From assembly GCF_007744675.1 (NCBI RefSeq), contig NZ_CP036269.1, forward strand, positions 3,947,546 through 4,011,545: 64,000 nt of DNA, written 5' to 3'. The translations under genes were made by a program, and so were the position numbers. This DNA is from Gimesia alba (lineage in GTDB: Bacteria > Planctomycetota > Planctomycetia > Planctomycetales > Planctomycetaceae). The notes beneath the pieces are model-generated. The model made no database searches, was not told where the DNA came from, and was given only the letters and a program-made list of their open reading frames with translations. Every line of letters begins with the position of its first letter. Positions within the stretch are counted from its first letter, which is position 1. Positions 1-8,644 of this stretch are shown in pieces.

Positions 1-146
1 CCAAAGATCGTCCACTGGATCCGAATGATTTACTGGCAACCATCTATCATTACCTCAATATTGACCCACACCACCCCTACTACGATCACGCCGGTCGACC
101 GACACGCATTCTTGCCTCCGGTGAACCGATCAGCGAACTGATTTAA
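1..146 (+). CDS. DUF1501 family protein, C-terminal fragment
   Basis: The window opens inside a reading frame (first complete codon at base 3) that ends with TAA at 144-146. The 47 visible residues include LLATIYHYLNID and HAGRPTRILASGEPI, which match the usual C-terminal tail of planctomycete DUF1501 (sulfatase-like, Tat-exported) proteins. In planctomycetes a DUF1501 gene is commonly followed by a DUF1549/DUF1553 gene, and that is what lies 64 bases downstream. The family is secreted; its biochemical role is not settled. The start and the metal-site residues are outside the window. Confidence 0.8.
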   Translation, partial: KDRPLDPNDLLATIYHYLNIDPHHPYYDHAGRPTRILASGEPISELI

Positions 147-210
147 TCGAGTTCTTTTTTCAGAACGTGAATTTCATATTCGATAGACATTGCAGTCTTG
201 AGGGGCTTCC

Positions 211-2709
211 ATGCATTCCAGATATATTCATTACTGCGTGCTACTCCTCGCCTTGTTCATTTCTCAATCTGCGAGCATCTTCGCAGCTGAGAAAACGGCA
301 GAAGAACGATCGAGCACGGAAACAAAAACCAAGCTGAAATTAGAATTCGAACAGCCTCATCATATTCTGGCCGACCGCTATTCGCGTCTACAGTTACAGG
401 TGATTGGGACAGACGAACAGAATCGGCAGTCAGACCAGACCCGCCACGTCGTCTTCCAGGCATCCCCGGAAGAAAACGTCTCTATTGACGAAAACGGTCG
501 AGTGACCCCGCTGCACGCCGGTAAGGTCACGATCAAAGCACAACTTCCTGGTGGACAAGTCGCATCGACTCAGCTCATGGTCAAACCGTTAACTGATGCC
601 GCTCCCGGTTTTGATGATCGGATCATGCCCCTGCTCAGCAAGCACAGTTGTAATACATGTCACGGAAAACCACGCGGACAAAACGGCTTTGAGCTTTCGT
701 TGTTCGGCTCTGACTCAGTCAAAGACTATAACTCGATTGTGAAACAGGCCCGCGGACGCCGTATCTCGCAAGCCATCCCCGATCAAAGTCTGCTGCTTAA
801 GAAAGCGACTTCCAGCATTCCTCACGGCGGCGGAAAACGTTTCAATGAAGAATCAGTCGCCTATCAGACGATCCACGACTGGATCCAGGGCGGTACACCG
901 CGGGGAAACAAGTCGGATGCGATCGTCTCTCATATCGAAGTCTTCCCTAAAGAACGTGTTTTACAGACAGAAGCAGAGCAGCAATTGTCCGTGATTGCCC
1001 ATTACGCCAATGGTTTTGTGGAAGATGTCACTCATCTCACAATTTATCATTCGAACGAAGAATCGATGGTGCAGATTGGCGACACCGGTCTCATCAAAGC
1101 CCAGGATCGCCAGGGCGAATTTGCTGTTGTCGTCGTTTTTGGAGGCCAGGTCAGTGCGTTCCGGGGGATTATCCCCTTTGGATATCCTGTTGAAAACCCA
1201 CACAAATCCGATAATCCAATCGATAAAGCGGTCTTTGCAAAACTGGAACGATTAGGTATCCCCCCTTCCCCTCTCTGTGCTGACGATCAATTCTTACGAC
1301 GCGTCACCATTGATCTGGCGGGCCGCCTGCCTTCTCTGGAAGAAACAAAATTGTTTCTTGCTGATCAAAGTCCGGATAAACGCGATAAGAAAATCGAGCA
1401 GTTACTCGACAGCCCCGAATATGCCGACTACTTCGCCAGCAAATGGATTCACTTGTTAAGAAACGCACGCAGTGCTCCCGAGCATCGTCGCGGCACTTTT
1501 TCATTCCATCACTGGATTCGTGAAAGCTTCCGCCAGAATAAAAGTTATGACCAGTTCGTGCGTGAAATCCTCACTGCTTCAGGCGATGTCACTCAGCACC
1601 CGCCTGCAGTCTGGTATCGGGAAGTCTCGAAGATGGAAGACCAGGTCGAAAATATGTCGCAGGTCTTTCTGGGCGTGCGTATTACGTGTGCCCGTTGCCA
1701 TCACCATCCATTCGAAAAATGGAGCCAGCAGGATTACTATCAGTTAGCCGCCTTCTTTTCACAAGTCGATCGAAAAATCAGCGTCGATGGCAACCCGACC
1801 TACTTCGAAGAACGTATTTTTCACAAGCGAGGAACCGCTTCCGTCAAACACCCGGCGACCGGTGAAACTCTGAAACCAGCCGGACTGGGTGCGGAACCTC
1901 TTACCATTCCCGCCGATGATGACCCTCGTCATCAACTCGTCGACTGGATGGTGAAACCAGAAAACCCGTATTTTGCAACGGTCCTGGTAAACCGTTACTG
2001 GAAACATTTCTTTGGAAAAGGAATCGTCGATGCAGAAGACGACCTGCGGGAAACCAATCCCCCTTCGAATCCGGAACTGTTGGAACAGTTACGTCAGGAA
2101 TTCATTAACAGCGGCTTTGATCTTAAACAATTAGCCCGACTGATCTGTCAGTCAAAAACATACCAGTTGAGCGTTGAAACCAATGGCTATAACCTGAATG
2201 ACGATCAGTTCTTCTCCCGCTTTTATCCGCGTCGCATGAATGCAGAAGTCGTACTCGACGCCATTGACCAGTTACTCGGTTCCAATACTCGCTTTAGAAC
2301 GCTTCCACCAGAAACGAAAGCCGTTCAGCTTCCCGATAGCTCTAAGAACTTCTCCAACGAATTTTTGGAACTCTTTGGTCGTCCCAAAGCCCAGTCGGCC
2401 TGTGAATGCGAACGTTCTCAAGATGGCGACTTGCGCCAAAGTCTCTATCTGTTAACGTCAACAGATATCCTTCGAAAGCTATCGTCTTCAGCCAGTCGAC
2501 CAACTCAACTGAGCAAGCAGAAAGACAAAACGGAAGAGCAGCAAATTAAAGAGTTATATCTTCGTGCTTTCAGTCGTCCTCCGCGAGCCGATGAACTCAA
2601 AATCGCGGCCAACCATTTAAAAAACCATCAATACAAAACCAAATCCAAAGCATATGAAGACCTGCTCTGGGCCATCTTTAATACCAAAGAGTTTCTCTAT
2701 AACCACTAA
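211..2709 (+). CDS. DUF1549/DUF1553 domain protein with Ig-like domain and two CxxCH motifs
   Basis: 832-residue secreted protein. Residues 1-25 form a signal peptide. A bacterial Ig-like (BIG2-type) domain follows at roughly 45-125, then a c-type haem motif CNTCH at 147-151 (the planctomycete cytochrome region). The DUF1549 domain covers about 330-530 and carries a second CxxCH, CARCHHHPF, at 493-497. DUF1553 fills the C-terminus from about 570. This order is the standard planctomycete PSCyt1-PSCyt2-PSD1 arrangement. The protein is predicted periplasmic, and its function is unknown beyond a likely redox or haem role. It sits between a DUF1501 gene and a pre-peptidase-domain gene, a frequent planctomycete trio. 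Confidence 0.9.
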   Translation: MHSRYIHYCVLLLALFISQSASIFAAEKTAEERSSTETKTKLKLEFEQPHHILADRYSRLQLQVIGTDEQNRQSDQTRHVVFQASPEENVSIDENGRVTPLHAGKVTIKAQLPGGQVASTQLMVKPLTDAAPGFDDRIMPLLSKHSCNTCHGKPRGQNGFELSLFGSDSVKDYNSIVKQARGRRISQAIPDQSLLLKKATSSIPHGGGKRFNEESVAYQTIHDWIQGGTPRGNKSDAIVSHIEVFPKERVLQTEAEQQLSVIAHYANGFVEDVTHLTIYHSNEESMVQIGDTGLIKAQDRQGEFAVVVVFGGQVSAFRGIIPFGYPVENPHKSDNPIDKAVFAKLERLGIPPSPLCADDQFLRRVTIDLAGRLPSLEETKLFLADQSPDKRDKKIEQLLDSPEYADYFASKWIHLLRNARSAPEHRRGTFSFHHWIRESFRQNKSYDQFVREILTASGDVTQHPPAVWYREVSKMEDQVENMSQVFLGVRITCARCHHHPFEKWSQQDYYQLAAFFSQVDRKISVDGNPTYFEERIFHKRGTASVKHPATGETLKPAGLGAEPLTIPADDDPRHQLVDWMVKPENPYFATVLVNRYWKHFFGKGIVDAEDDLRETNPPSNPELLEQLRQEFINSGFDLKQLARLICQSKTYQLSVETNGYNLNDDQFFSRFYPRRMNAEVVLDAIDQLLGSNTRFRTLPPETKAVQLPDSSKNFSNEFLELFGRPKAQSACECERSQDGDLRQSLYLLTSTDILRKLSSSASRPTQLSKQKDKTEEQQIKELYLRAFSRPPRADELKIAANHLKNHQYKTKSKAYEDLLWAIFNTKEFLYNH

Positions 2710-2825
2710 ATGAGGAACTTTTTCTGCGATTTCAGGATGGCGTCTCTCCTGCCATCGAATCGCGAATTGAGATCACTGCTTTCAGTCTGGTTTTAGATCA
2801 GACTCCAGTACGGGAATAATGTCTG

Positions 2826-5177
2826 ATGAGTAGCATGCCAAAAAGTATTTCAACGTTAGTCGGCTTCGCCGCGTTATTACTGCTCGCACTGACATTGCCA
2901 TTGGACCAATCTGCCTGGGCCCAGTTGCCTGCAGCCACTCTGTCCTCGATCCAGCCAACAGGAGCCCAACAAGGGACAGAAGTCGAAGTCAAAATCACCG
3001 GCGTTAATCTGGAACAGGTTTCTTCCTTACACTTTTCACACCCTGGTATCACAGCCGTTCCCAAACAGAAACAGAATGCCAAAACCAAAACGACAGCAAC
3101 TGTCCCGAATACATTCATCGTCTCGGTCACACCGGACGTTCCACAGGGCGCTTATGAAGTGCGGGCCAGCGGTTACTACGGAGTCTCCTCCCCGCGCTCC
3201 TTTGTAATCAGTTCACTTCCAGAAGTCCTGGAAACAGAACCCAATAATCAGATTGATCAGTCGCAGCAGGTACAAGCCGGCACTATCATCAACGGCGTCA
3301 TCTCGGCCGGCGATTTCGATGCCTTTCAGTTCAAGGCCAAACAGGGACAACGATTATTAATCCTGTGCGAAGCCAAACAAATTGATGCCTATTGGGAACC
3401 CATCCTGACACTGTTCGACTCGGAAGGGCGCCAGCTTCAGGAAGCGCGAGACACCACGTTTCACGATCTGATTCTCGACTTCACGCCTCCTAAAGATGGA
3501 ATCTACACAATCCAGATTCACGATCTCCTCTATGCAGACGGACGCTACGTTGGTGGGAGAAATAACCCCTGTTTTTATCGGCTGACCATCAATGATGGAC
3601 CTTACATCGATTATGTCTTTCCTCCCGCAGGAGTCCCCGGGACAACAGATACGTTTACCTTATTTGGACGCAATCTCCCTGGCGGAAAAAGGACGTCAGA
3701 CATGCTGCCTTGCGGTAAACCTCTGGAACAGTTGACCGTTCAGATTGACGTTCCATCTTCCGCTCCCGCTGAACCAGCCATCGAAACATTCCAGCGTCTT
3801 CGCTTCGGCTCGATGGTCGCGGCCCCCTCTAAGAGCATGGAAGGATTCGAATACCGCTTACCGGCAAAAAATGGTCCTTCAAATTCCGTCTTTATCGGTT
3901 TCGCCACAGAGAAGCAGGTTTCAGAAAACGAACCAAACAACACTCCTGAAACGACGCAACTTGTAAACGTTCCCTGCGAGATCACAGGCAGGTTCGCAAA
4001 CCGCGGCGATCGTGACTGGTACGACTTCAAAGCCAAAAAGGGAGACGTCTTTCAAATTGAAGTGCTCTCCCAACGTCTGGGAGTCGGCACCGACCCGTTT
4101 CTGGTTTTACAACAGGTCAAGCCAGATGGAACCGCCGTCGATTTGAAAGAAATTGATGACCAGACGCTGGCGGGCATCGGCAGAAGAACACGCGTTCTGA
4201 ATACAGGCCGCTACTCGTTCAATTCCAAGACCGATGATCCCGGATATCGCTTTGTCGCCCCCGCTGATGGAACCTATCGAATCATGCTCCGCGATATGTA
4301 TTTCATGTCACGCGGCGATGCACGTTTCGTTTACCGACTTTCCATTCGGAAAGAGCAGCCTGATTTCCGGCTGGTTACAACCACGCACTACCCGGAAGAT
4401 CTTGGCCCGCAAAACAGAAATCGCGAGCCTTGGTCAACGTTATTACGTCGTGGCGGAACCGAACGCATTGATGTACTCGTTTATCGTTGGGATGGCTTTG
4501 AAGGGGACGTAAAGCTCTCCGTCAAGGGGCTCCCCAAAGGAGTCACTTGCGAACCAACAACCGTACGCCCTTACCAGCAGACGGCAGCGTTAATTTTCAA
4601 AGCCGATGATACCGTTAATAACTGGAACGGCCCAATTCAGGTCATCGGTGAAGCAGTCATCAACGACAAACCGGAAACCCGCGTTGCAGAAGCCAGTGCA
4701 GTCATGTCCCTGGGGAGAACGGCCCGCTTCATTCCCCGCTCACGCCGTACACGCGAAACAATTTTGTCTGTAACAGAAGAAGATGCTCCTTTTCTGGTCA
4801 CAATTGGTGCCGGTAAAACCTGGAAGACCCAGTCCGATCAAAAAATGAAGGTGCCGGTTAAAGTCACACGACGAGGCGACTTCAAAGAAGCCGTTCAATT
4901 AATCCCCGTCGTCAATCCGGACAATATTTCCTCCAAAGTCATCACAATTCCCGCCAATAAATCGGAAGGGGAAGTCGAAATCACGGTTAACAAAAAGGCA
5001 CTCACCGGTCTGCACCAAATGGTATTCGAAGTCAAAACCGACGTTCAATTTAGCAAAATCAAAGCCGATGGAAGTAAAGCGGCCCCCCGCAAAACCAGTG
5101 TCCGACTACCGACAACGCAAATTAATCTGGAAGTAACTCCCGTCCCCACAGAAGCTTCCAAGACGCCTGCGACTTAG
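2826..5177 (+). CDS. Secreted pre-peptidase C-terminal (PPC) domain protein
   Basis: 783 residues with a signal peptide ending near SAWAQ (about residue 32). An IPT/TIG-like segment follows at about 37-115 (IQPTGAQQGTEVEVKITGVNL). Two PPC-type beta-sandwich modules are marked by the acidic ExEPNN boundary: ETEPNNQIDQS near residue 137 and ENEPNNTPETT near 366. Both are followed by the typical GxFxxxGDxDxYxFxA pattern. No catalytic domain is recognisable. It lies 116 bases after the DUF1549/DUF1553 gene on the same strand and is the usual third member of that set. A second in-frame ATG lies three codons later. Likely periplasmic or surface-attached. Confidence 0.8.
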   Translation: MSSMPKSISTLVGFAALLLLALTLPLDQSAWAQLPAATLSSIQPTGAQQGTEVEVKITGVNLEQVSSLHFSHPGITAVPKQKQNAKTKTTATVPNTFIVSVTPDVPQGAYEVRASGYYGVSSPRSFVISSLPEVLETEPNNQIDQSQQVQAGTIINGVISAGDFDAFQFKAKQGQRLLILCEAKQIDAYWEPILTLFDSEGRQLQEARDTTFHDLILDFTPPKDGIYTIQIHDLLYADGRYVGGRNNPCFYRLTINDGPYIDYVFPPAGVPGTTDTFTLFGRNLPGGKRTSDMLPCGKPLEQLTVQIDVPSSAPAEPAIETFQRLRFGSMVAAPSKSMEGFEYRLPAKNGPSNSVFIGFATEKQVSENEPNNTPETTQLVNVPCEITGRFANRGDRDWYDFKAKKGDVFQIEVLSQRLGVGTDPFLVLQQVKPDGTAVDLKEIDDQTLAGIGRRTRVLNTGRYSFNSKTDDPGYRFVAPADGTYRIMLRDMYFMSRGDARFVYRLSIRKEQPDFRLVTTTHYPEDLGPQNRNREPWSTLLRRGGTERIDVLVYRWDGFEGDVKLSVKGLPKGVTCEPTTVRPYQQTAALIFKADDTVNNWNGPIQVIGEAVINDKPETRVAEASAVMSLGRTARFIPRSRRTRETILSVTEEDAPFLVTIGAGKTWKTQSDQKMKVPVKVTRRGDFKEAVQLIPVVNPDNISSKVITIPANKSEGEVEITVNKKALTGLHQMVFEVKTDVQFSKIKADGSKAAPRKTSVRLPTTQINLEVTPVPTEASKTPAT

Positions 5178-5205
5178 TGACATTCAAAGATATCACACGT
5201 AAGTC

Positions 5206-6027
5206 TCACCAGTCATACACTCCCAATCGATCTGTTTCTGGCAAGTGATCTTTCAGCACAAATCGGGGACGTGGATGTGAATTGACATAGGCGGCAATAT
5301 CCAGAGCCTCCTGTTCTGTCAGATTCGCATCGTCTAGAGGCATCGCAACCTTGAGCCAGGCAGCCAGTTTCTCATTACGACTGAAGCCGGCGCCAGCGTT
5401 ATATGATTTCTCTCCCCATACAGGGGGGCCCTCTTCAGTCCCCTGTCCTGCTTTCCCATGACAGTCTGCACATTGGTCGTTATACAGACCTTTCCCTCGT
5501 TGGGCATTTGCCTGCTCCGATTTGATCTTCAGCGGCCGTACACGATTTGGGCCCAGCGGTTTCTCTGGATTCATTTTCAATGGGCTGCCTGTTGAAAGCC
5601 ACGTAATATATGCAGTAATTGCAATCGCGACCTTGCTCCCCTTCGGTGGTCGAATTCCATTCTGGCTTCTCATGAAACAGTTTAAAACGCGGTCTTCCAA
5701 GGTGATTACCCGTTTCTCACGCGGCGACCAGGCTGGATATGCGGCAGCTGTTCCCAGAAAACTGGCTGCATACGGAACCGTCCCCGCCTTGAGATGACAG
5801 GAACTACAAGACAAAGCATTTCCGACATAAGGCCGGGACAACGGATGTGTATTCGTCTGTTCGACAAGCTCTCGGCCCAGCTTGATGACTTCTCCGAGTT
5901 CCCCCGGAGGAAACTCAGTAGGAATCGGGGACACATTCTCATGTTCCGATTTCTGTGCAGCCAGATTGGCAACCAGGATACCACATACTAAAAAACAGCC
6001 AGCGAAAATGAAGCGGTTCAATCGCAA
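5206..6027 (-). CDS. TsdA-like dihaem cytochrome c (thiosulfate dehydrogenase family)
   Basis: 273 residues with an N-terminal export signal (about 1-24). There are two haem c motifs: CSSCH at 74-78, within GNALSCSSCHLKAGT, and CADCH at 186-190, followed by GKAGQG and PPVWGEKSYNAGAGF. C117 in RVLNCFMRSQNG is in the position of the unusual cysteine haem ligand of TsdA, and M229 (AMP) could ligate the second haem. TsdA oxidises thiosulfate to tetrathionate or does the reverse. The start is TTG, chosen because GAGGAG lies just upstream at normal spacing and the signal peptide begins there. It is the last gene of the sulfur operon, 41 bases after the DsrE gene. Reaction direction cannot be read from sequence. 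Confidence 0.75.
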   Translation of the reverse strand: MRLNRFIFAGCFLVCGILVANLAAQKSEHENVSPIPTEFPPGELGEVIKLGRELVEQTNTHPLSRPYVGNALSCSSCHLKAGTVPYAASFLGTAAAYPAWSPREKRVITLEDRVLNCFMRSQNGIRPPKGSKVAIAITAYITWLSTGSPLKMNPEKPLGPNRVRPLKIKSEQANAQRGKGLYNDQCADCHGKAGQGTEEGPPVWGEKSYNAGAGFSRNEKLAAWLKVAMPLDDANLTEQEALDIAAYVNSHPRPRFVLKDHLPETDRLGVYDW

Positions 6028-6068
6028 TCTTTTCTCCTCGTCTCTTCCAGATCTATTGGCATGAACTC

Positions 6069-7094
6069 CTACTTCAATAACGGAACGTAGGCGTATCCAT
6101 CAGTCTGCAGGTTGACGAGCGACGTTAATGCGGAAACAGCCACATCCGTAAAGACCACCACCTCTTCCGGCTTTCCGCCTTTGCTAATTAAAGATTGACC
6201 ACATACATTAATCTCAACACCGGCTTCGTGCAGTTCGTGTAATAACTCCAGGTTTGGATTTCCTTCTGTTCCAAAACGCTGAGAGTAGACATCGTCATTC
6301 AATACACAAAGCGTGGCATCCCCGTGTAGCACGATCGCAATCTGGACGCTGGCTGGTGATTTACCGGCTCCCTGATAGATATTAAGATAACGGGCCACTT
6401 TCTCAATCCCGGGGTTCAGTTTGTTGGCCTCGCCCCCTTTGGTCAGATCAACACAGATCTTACTTCCATCGCGGGGTTGCTGTGCTGCATCTGGAAGTGG
6501 AACGACTTTTCCATACTGCTTGATCACTGGGTTTAGATACTTTTCTTTCTCTGTCTGAGATGTCTGGTTCTGACCAGGAACAGGGTGATTCTTCATGGCT
6601 TCCGGAAAACCGCGTTCGACAAATCCGGAGACCGCTTTCGCATGTGCTTTAATCAACTGAGCAACATATGGATTGGCAGAAGTTTCTGTGACGCGCACCC
6701 CATTGGCTGTTTTCTCATACGTCATCTTAATCTGATCTGCGTGTTTAAAAAGTTCTGCAAAGAGAGGGTCACGCATCCGGATTGGCTGTTTCTTTTCAAT
6801 GCGTTCTTTCATCCAGTACACATGCTCTTTAATTTTTGCAGCCACTTGTGGATCGTTGGATTCAGTAAGCGTTTTCACGCCATTCGGCAATTCTTGAACC
6901 GTTCGCTTGATTTTCTGGTGATTCATCAGCAGGAACCGAAAATCCTGATGATCGCGATCATGGGCTTGCCCTTGACCATGCCCCCCTCTTCCACGTCCGG
7001 GACCGCGCCCTGGCCCACGTTGAGCCAGGGCTGTGCCTGCGACCACACAAACAAAGAGTAATATCATTCCATTCCGCAGAGATCGTGACTTCAT
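6069..7094 (-). CDS. Exported DsrE-family protein with duplicated N-terminal module
   Basis: 341 residues. A signal peptide (1-24, ending ALAQ) is followed by a Gly/Arg/His-rich stretch. Two copies of a roughly 40-residue module come next: about 59-99 (IKRTVQELPNGVKTLTES) and 118-158 (IKMTYEKTANGVRVTETS), each ending in DP/NPxVAxxIKxH. The C-terminal half (about 205-341) is a DsrE/DsrF-like domain with the conserved cysteine C298 in GVEINVCGQSL. DsrE-like proteins bind or relay sulfane sulfur; the tandem module is of unknown function. AAGGAA upstream supports this start. It lies between SQR and the TsdA-like cytochrome, so periplasmic persulfide handling is a reasonable inference. Confidence 0.75.
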   Translation of the reverse strand: MKSRSLRNGMILLFVCVVAGTALAQRGPGRGPGRGRGGHGQGQAHDRDHQDFRFLLMNHQKIKRTVQELPNGVKTLTESNDPQVAAKIKEHVYWMKERIEKKQPIRMRDPLFAELFKHADQIKMTYEKTANGVRVTETSANPYVAQLIKAHAKAVSGFVERGFPEAMKNHPVPGQNQTSQTEKEKYLNPVIKQYGKVVPLPDAAQQPRDGSKICVDLTKGGEANKLNPGIEKVARYLNIYQGAGKSPASVQIAIVLHGDATLCVLNDDVYSQRFGTEGNPNLELLHELHEAGVEINVCGQSLISKGGKPEEVVVFTDVAVSALTSLVNLQTDGYAYVPLLK

Positions 7095-7162
7095 TCTCTA
7101 TTTCCTTCACGTTGAGTTTTATATGCTGGGTGAATCTAGTTTCAGTTCTTTAAAGCAAGCTT

Positions 7163-8413
7163 TCAGGCACGCCCTTTTAACATGCCTTTCCAGTACAAGA
7201 CAGGTAACACATATTTCTTCACAAGCCACATGCTCCACCGTTCTTTGGCTTGACTGAATGGAAAAGTCTCTGCTGGATTTTTATCGTAGTCAAATTCTGC
7301 CAGTACGAGCTTTCCATAACCTGTCACCAGCGGACATGAGGTATAACCATCGTACTTTGCCGTCAGCGGCTTTCCCGCAATTAATGACTGCAGGTTCTTG
7401 ACTAATACCGGCGACTGCTTTCTGATTGCCGCTGCCGTTTTGGATGTCGGCAGATTACTGCTGTCACCCAGTGCGAATACATTGGAATAACGCACATGCT
7501 GTAGCGTATATTTATCGACATCGACCCAGCCTTTTTCATCCGCCAGAGGGCTCTTCGCAATAAATTCCGGTGGCCCCATTGGAGGAGTCACATGGATCAT
7601 GTCATAGTGAATCGAGACTTCTTCACCTGTTTCCGTGTTCCGAAAAATTGCTTCCTTCGTGTCCGCACTGATGGCAACCAGACTATGATTAAAACGCGTG
7701 TCAATTTCCTTGCGTTTTATCACGCCTTCCAAAACATTCCGGTATCGCTCTACGGCAAAGATGGTATTGCTTCCGGACGCGAAAATCACATGTGTTTTAT
7801 CCCGCACGCCACTTTTTCGAAAATAGTCGTCGGCCAGGTAACAGATTTTCTGTGGTGCACCGCCACACTTAATCCCCGTTACAGGCTGCGTAAAAATCGC
7901 AGTCCCTCCTTTGAAATTCCGAATATTTTCCCATGTGCTACCGACCGTTTCAAAAGAGTAATTACTACAGACACCCTCTTTTCCGATACTGTCCTTCAAA
8001 CCAGTGATCGCATCCCAATTAATTTGAATGCCGGCACAAACTACCAGAAAGTCATATTGAATCGTTCGCCCATCGCGTGTTTTGACCAGATTATGCTTTG
8101 GATCAAATTCAACGACAGCATCCTGAATCCAGGTTGCTTTCTTCGGAATCACGGAAGCTTCATCCCGACGAGTGGCTTCTTTGCGATATGTCCCGCCCCC
8201 CACCAGGGTCCAGGCAGGCTGATAATAATGATTGTCAGCAGGATCAATAATGGCAACGTCGGTCTCGTTAAACCAGCCCTTTGTCAATTTCGCTGCCACG
8301 GTAATACCCGCAGCTCCTCCGCCCACAATTACCACTTGATGATGCAATATGGAATCAGGAGTCTCTTGAACTGGACTGCTTTGAACAGATTGATTAATGG
8401 TTTCAGAAATCAT
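7163..8413 (-). CDS. sqr: Sulfide:quinone oxidoreductase, type II (SQOR-like)
   Basis: 416-residue flavoprotein that should oxidise sulfide at the membrane and pass electrons to quinone. The FAD-binding GGGAAG is at residues 31-36. C183 (IKCGGAPQK) and C360 (YTSCPLVTGY) match the two redox cysteines that carry the sulfur bridge in the human-type enzyme (C201 and C379 there). VTPPMGPP and GDSSNLPTSKTAAA are further family signatures. The C-terminal part (from about 385) is hydrophobic and basic, as expected for membrane attachment. Its ATG overlaps the TGA of the small membrane-protein gene by four bases (ATGA), showing translational coupling. I see no missing key residue. Confidence 0.9.
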   Translation of the reverse strand: MISETINQSVQSSPVQETPDSILHHQVVIVGGGAAGITVAAKLTKGWFNETDVAIIDPADNHYYQPAWTLVGGGTYRKEATRRDEASVIPKKATWIQDAVVEFDPKHNLVKTRDGRTIQYDFLVVCAGIQINWDAITGLKDSIGKEGVCSNYSFETVGSTWENIRNFKGGTAIFTQPVTGIKCGGAPQKICYLADDYFRKSGVRDKTHVIFASGSNTIFAVERYRNVLEGVIKRKEIDTRFNHSLVAISADTKEAIFRNTETGEEVSIHYDMIHVTPPMGPPEFIAKSPLADEKGWVDVDKYTLQHVRYSNVFALGDSSNLPTSKTAAAIRKQSPVLVKNLQSLIAGKPLTAKYDGYTSCPLVTGYGKLVLAEFDYDKNPAETFPFSQAKERWSMWLVKKYVLPVLYWKGMLKGRA

Positions 8414-8634
8414 TTGATATCTCCCGTTTGCGAAACGTCCGAACCTGTCAGCTCATCAGGTTGAACTGGTTCAAGATCTGATTTCACTTTATTTTGATGT
8501 GAACATGATTTGGTATGTGAATCGATGTTACAAAACCCGCTCAAGCACGTTTTCATCCCAAACCGAGGCAGTACCCACACGTTGAGGACGAACCACGCAG
8601 CCAGTATCGTCAGTAAAACCAAAATGTCAGTCAT
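8410..8634 (-). CDS. Small membrane protein with cysteine motif in sulfur operon
   Basis: 74 residues starting MTDILVLL. One transmembrane helix (about 3-22) is followed by PRFGMKTCLSGFC, a Cx4C motif, then a hydrophilic tail with two more cysteines. The open frame continues upstream, but the extra residues are basic and overlap the rhodanese gene, so the start at 8634 is preferred. It begins 10 bases after the persulfide dioxygenase gene and its stop overlaps the SQR start. I do not recognise a named family. The placement between two persulfide enzymes suggests a membrane anchor or a sulfur/metal-binding accessory; that is inference. Confidence 0.7.
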   Translation of the reverse strand: MTDILVLLTILAAWFVLNVWVLPRFGMKTCLSGFCNIDSHTKSCSHQNKVKSDLEPVQPDELTGSDVSQTGDIK

Positions 8635-8644
8635 TCTCGTTCTC

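Noticed and set aside
7592-8464. A 290-residue open frame opposite the SQR gene
   Set aside because: It mirrors the reverse strand of a clear enzyme gene and shows no domain.
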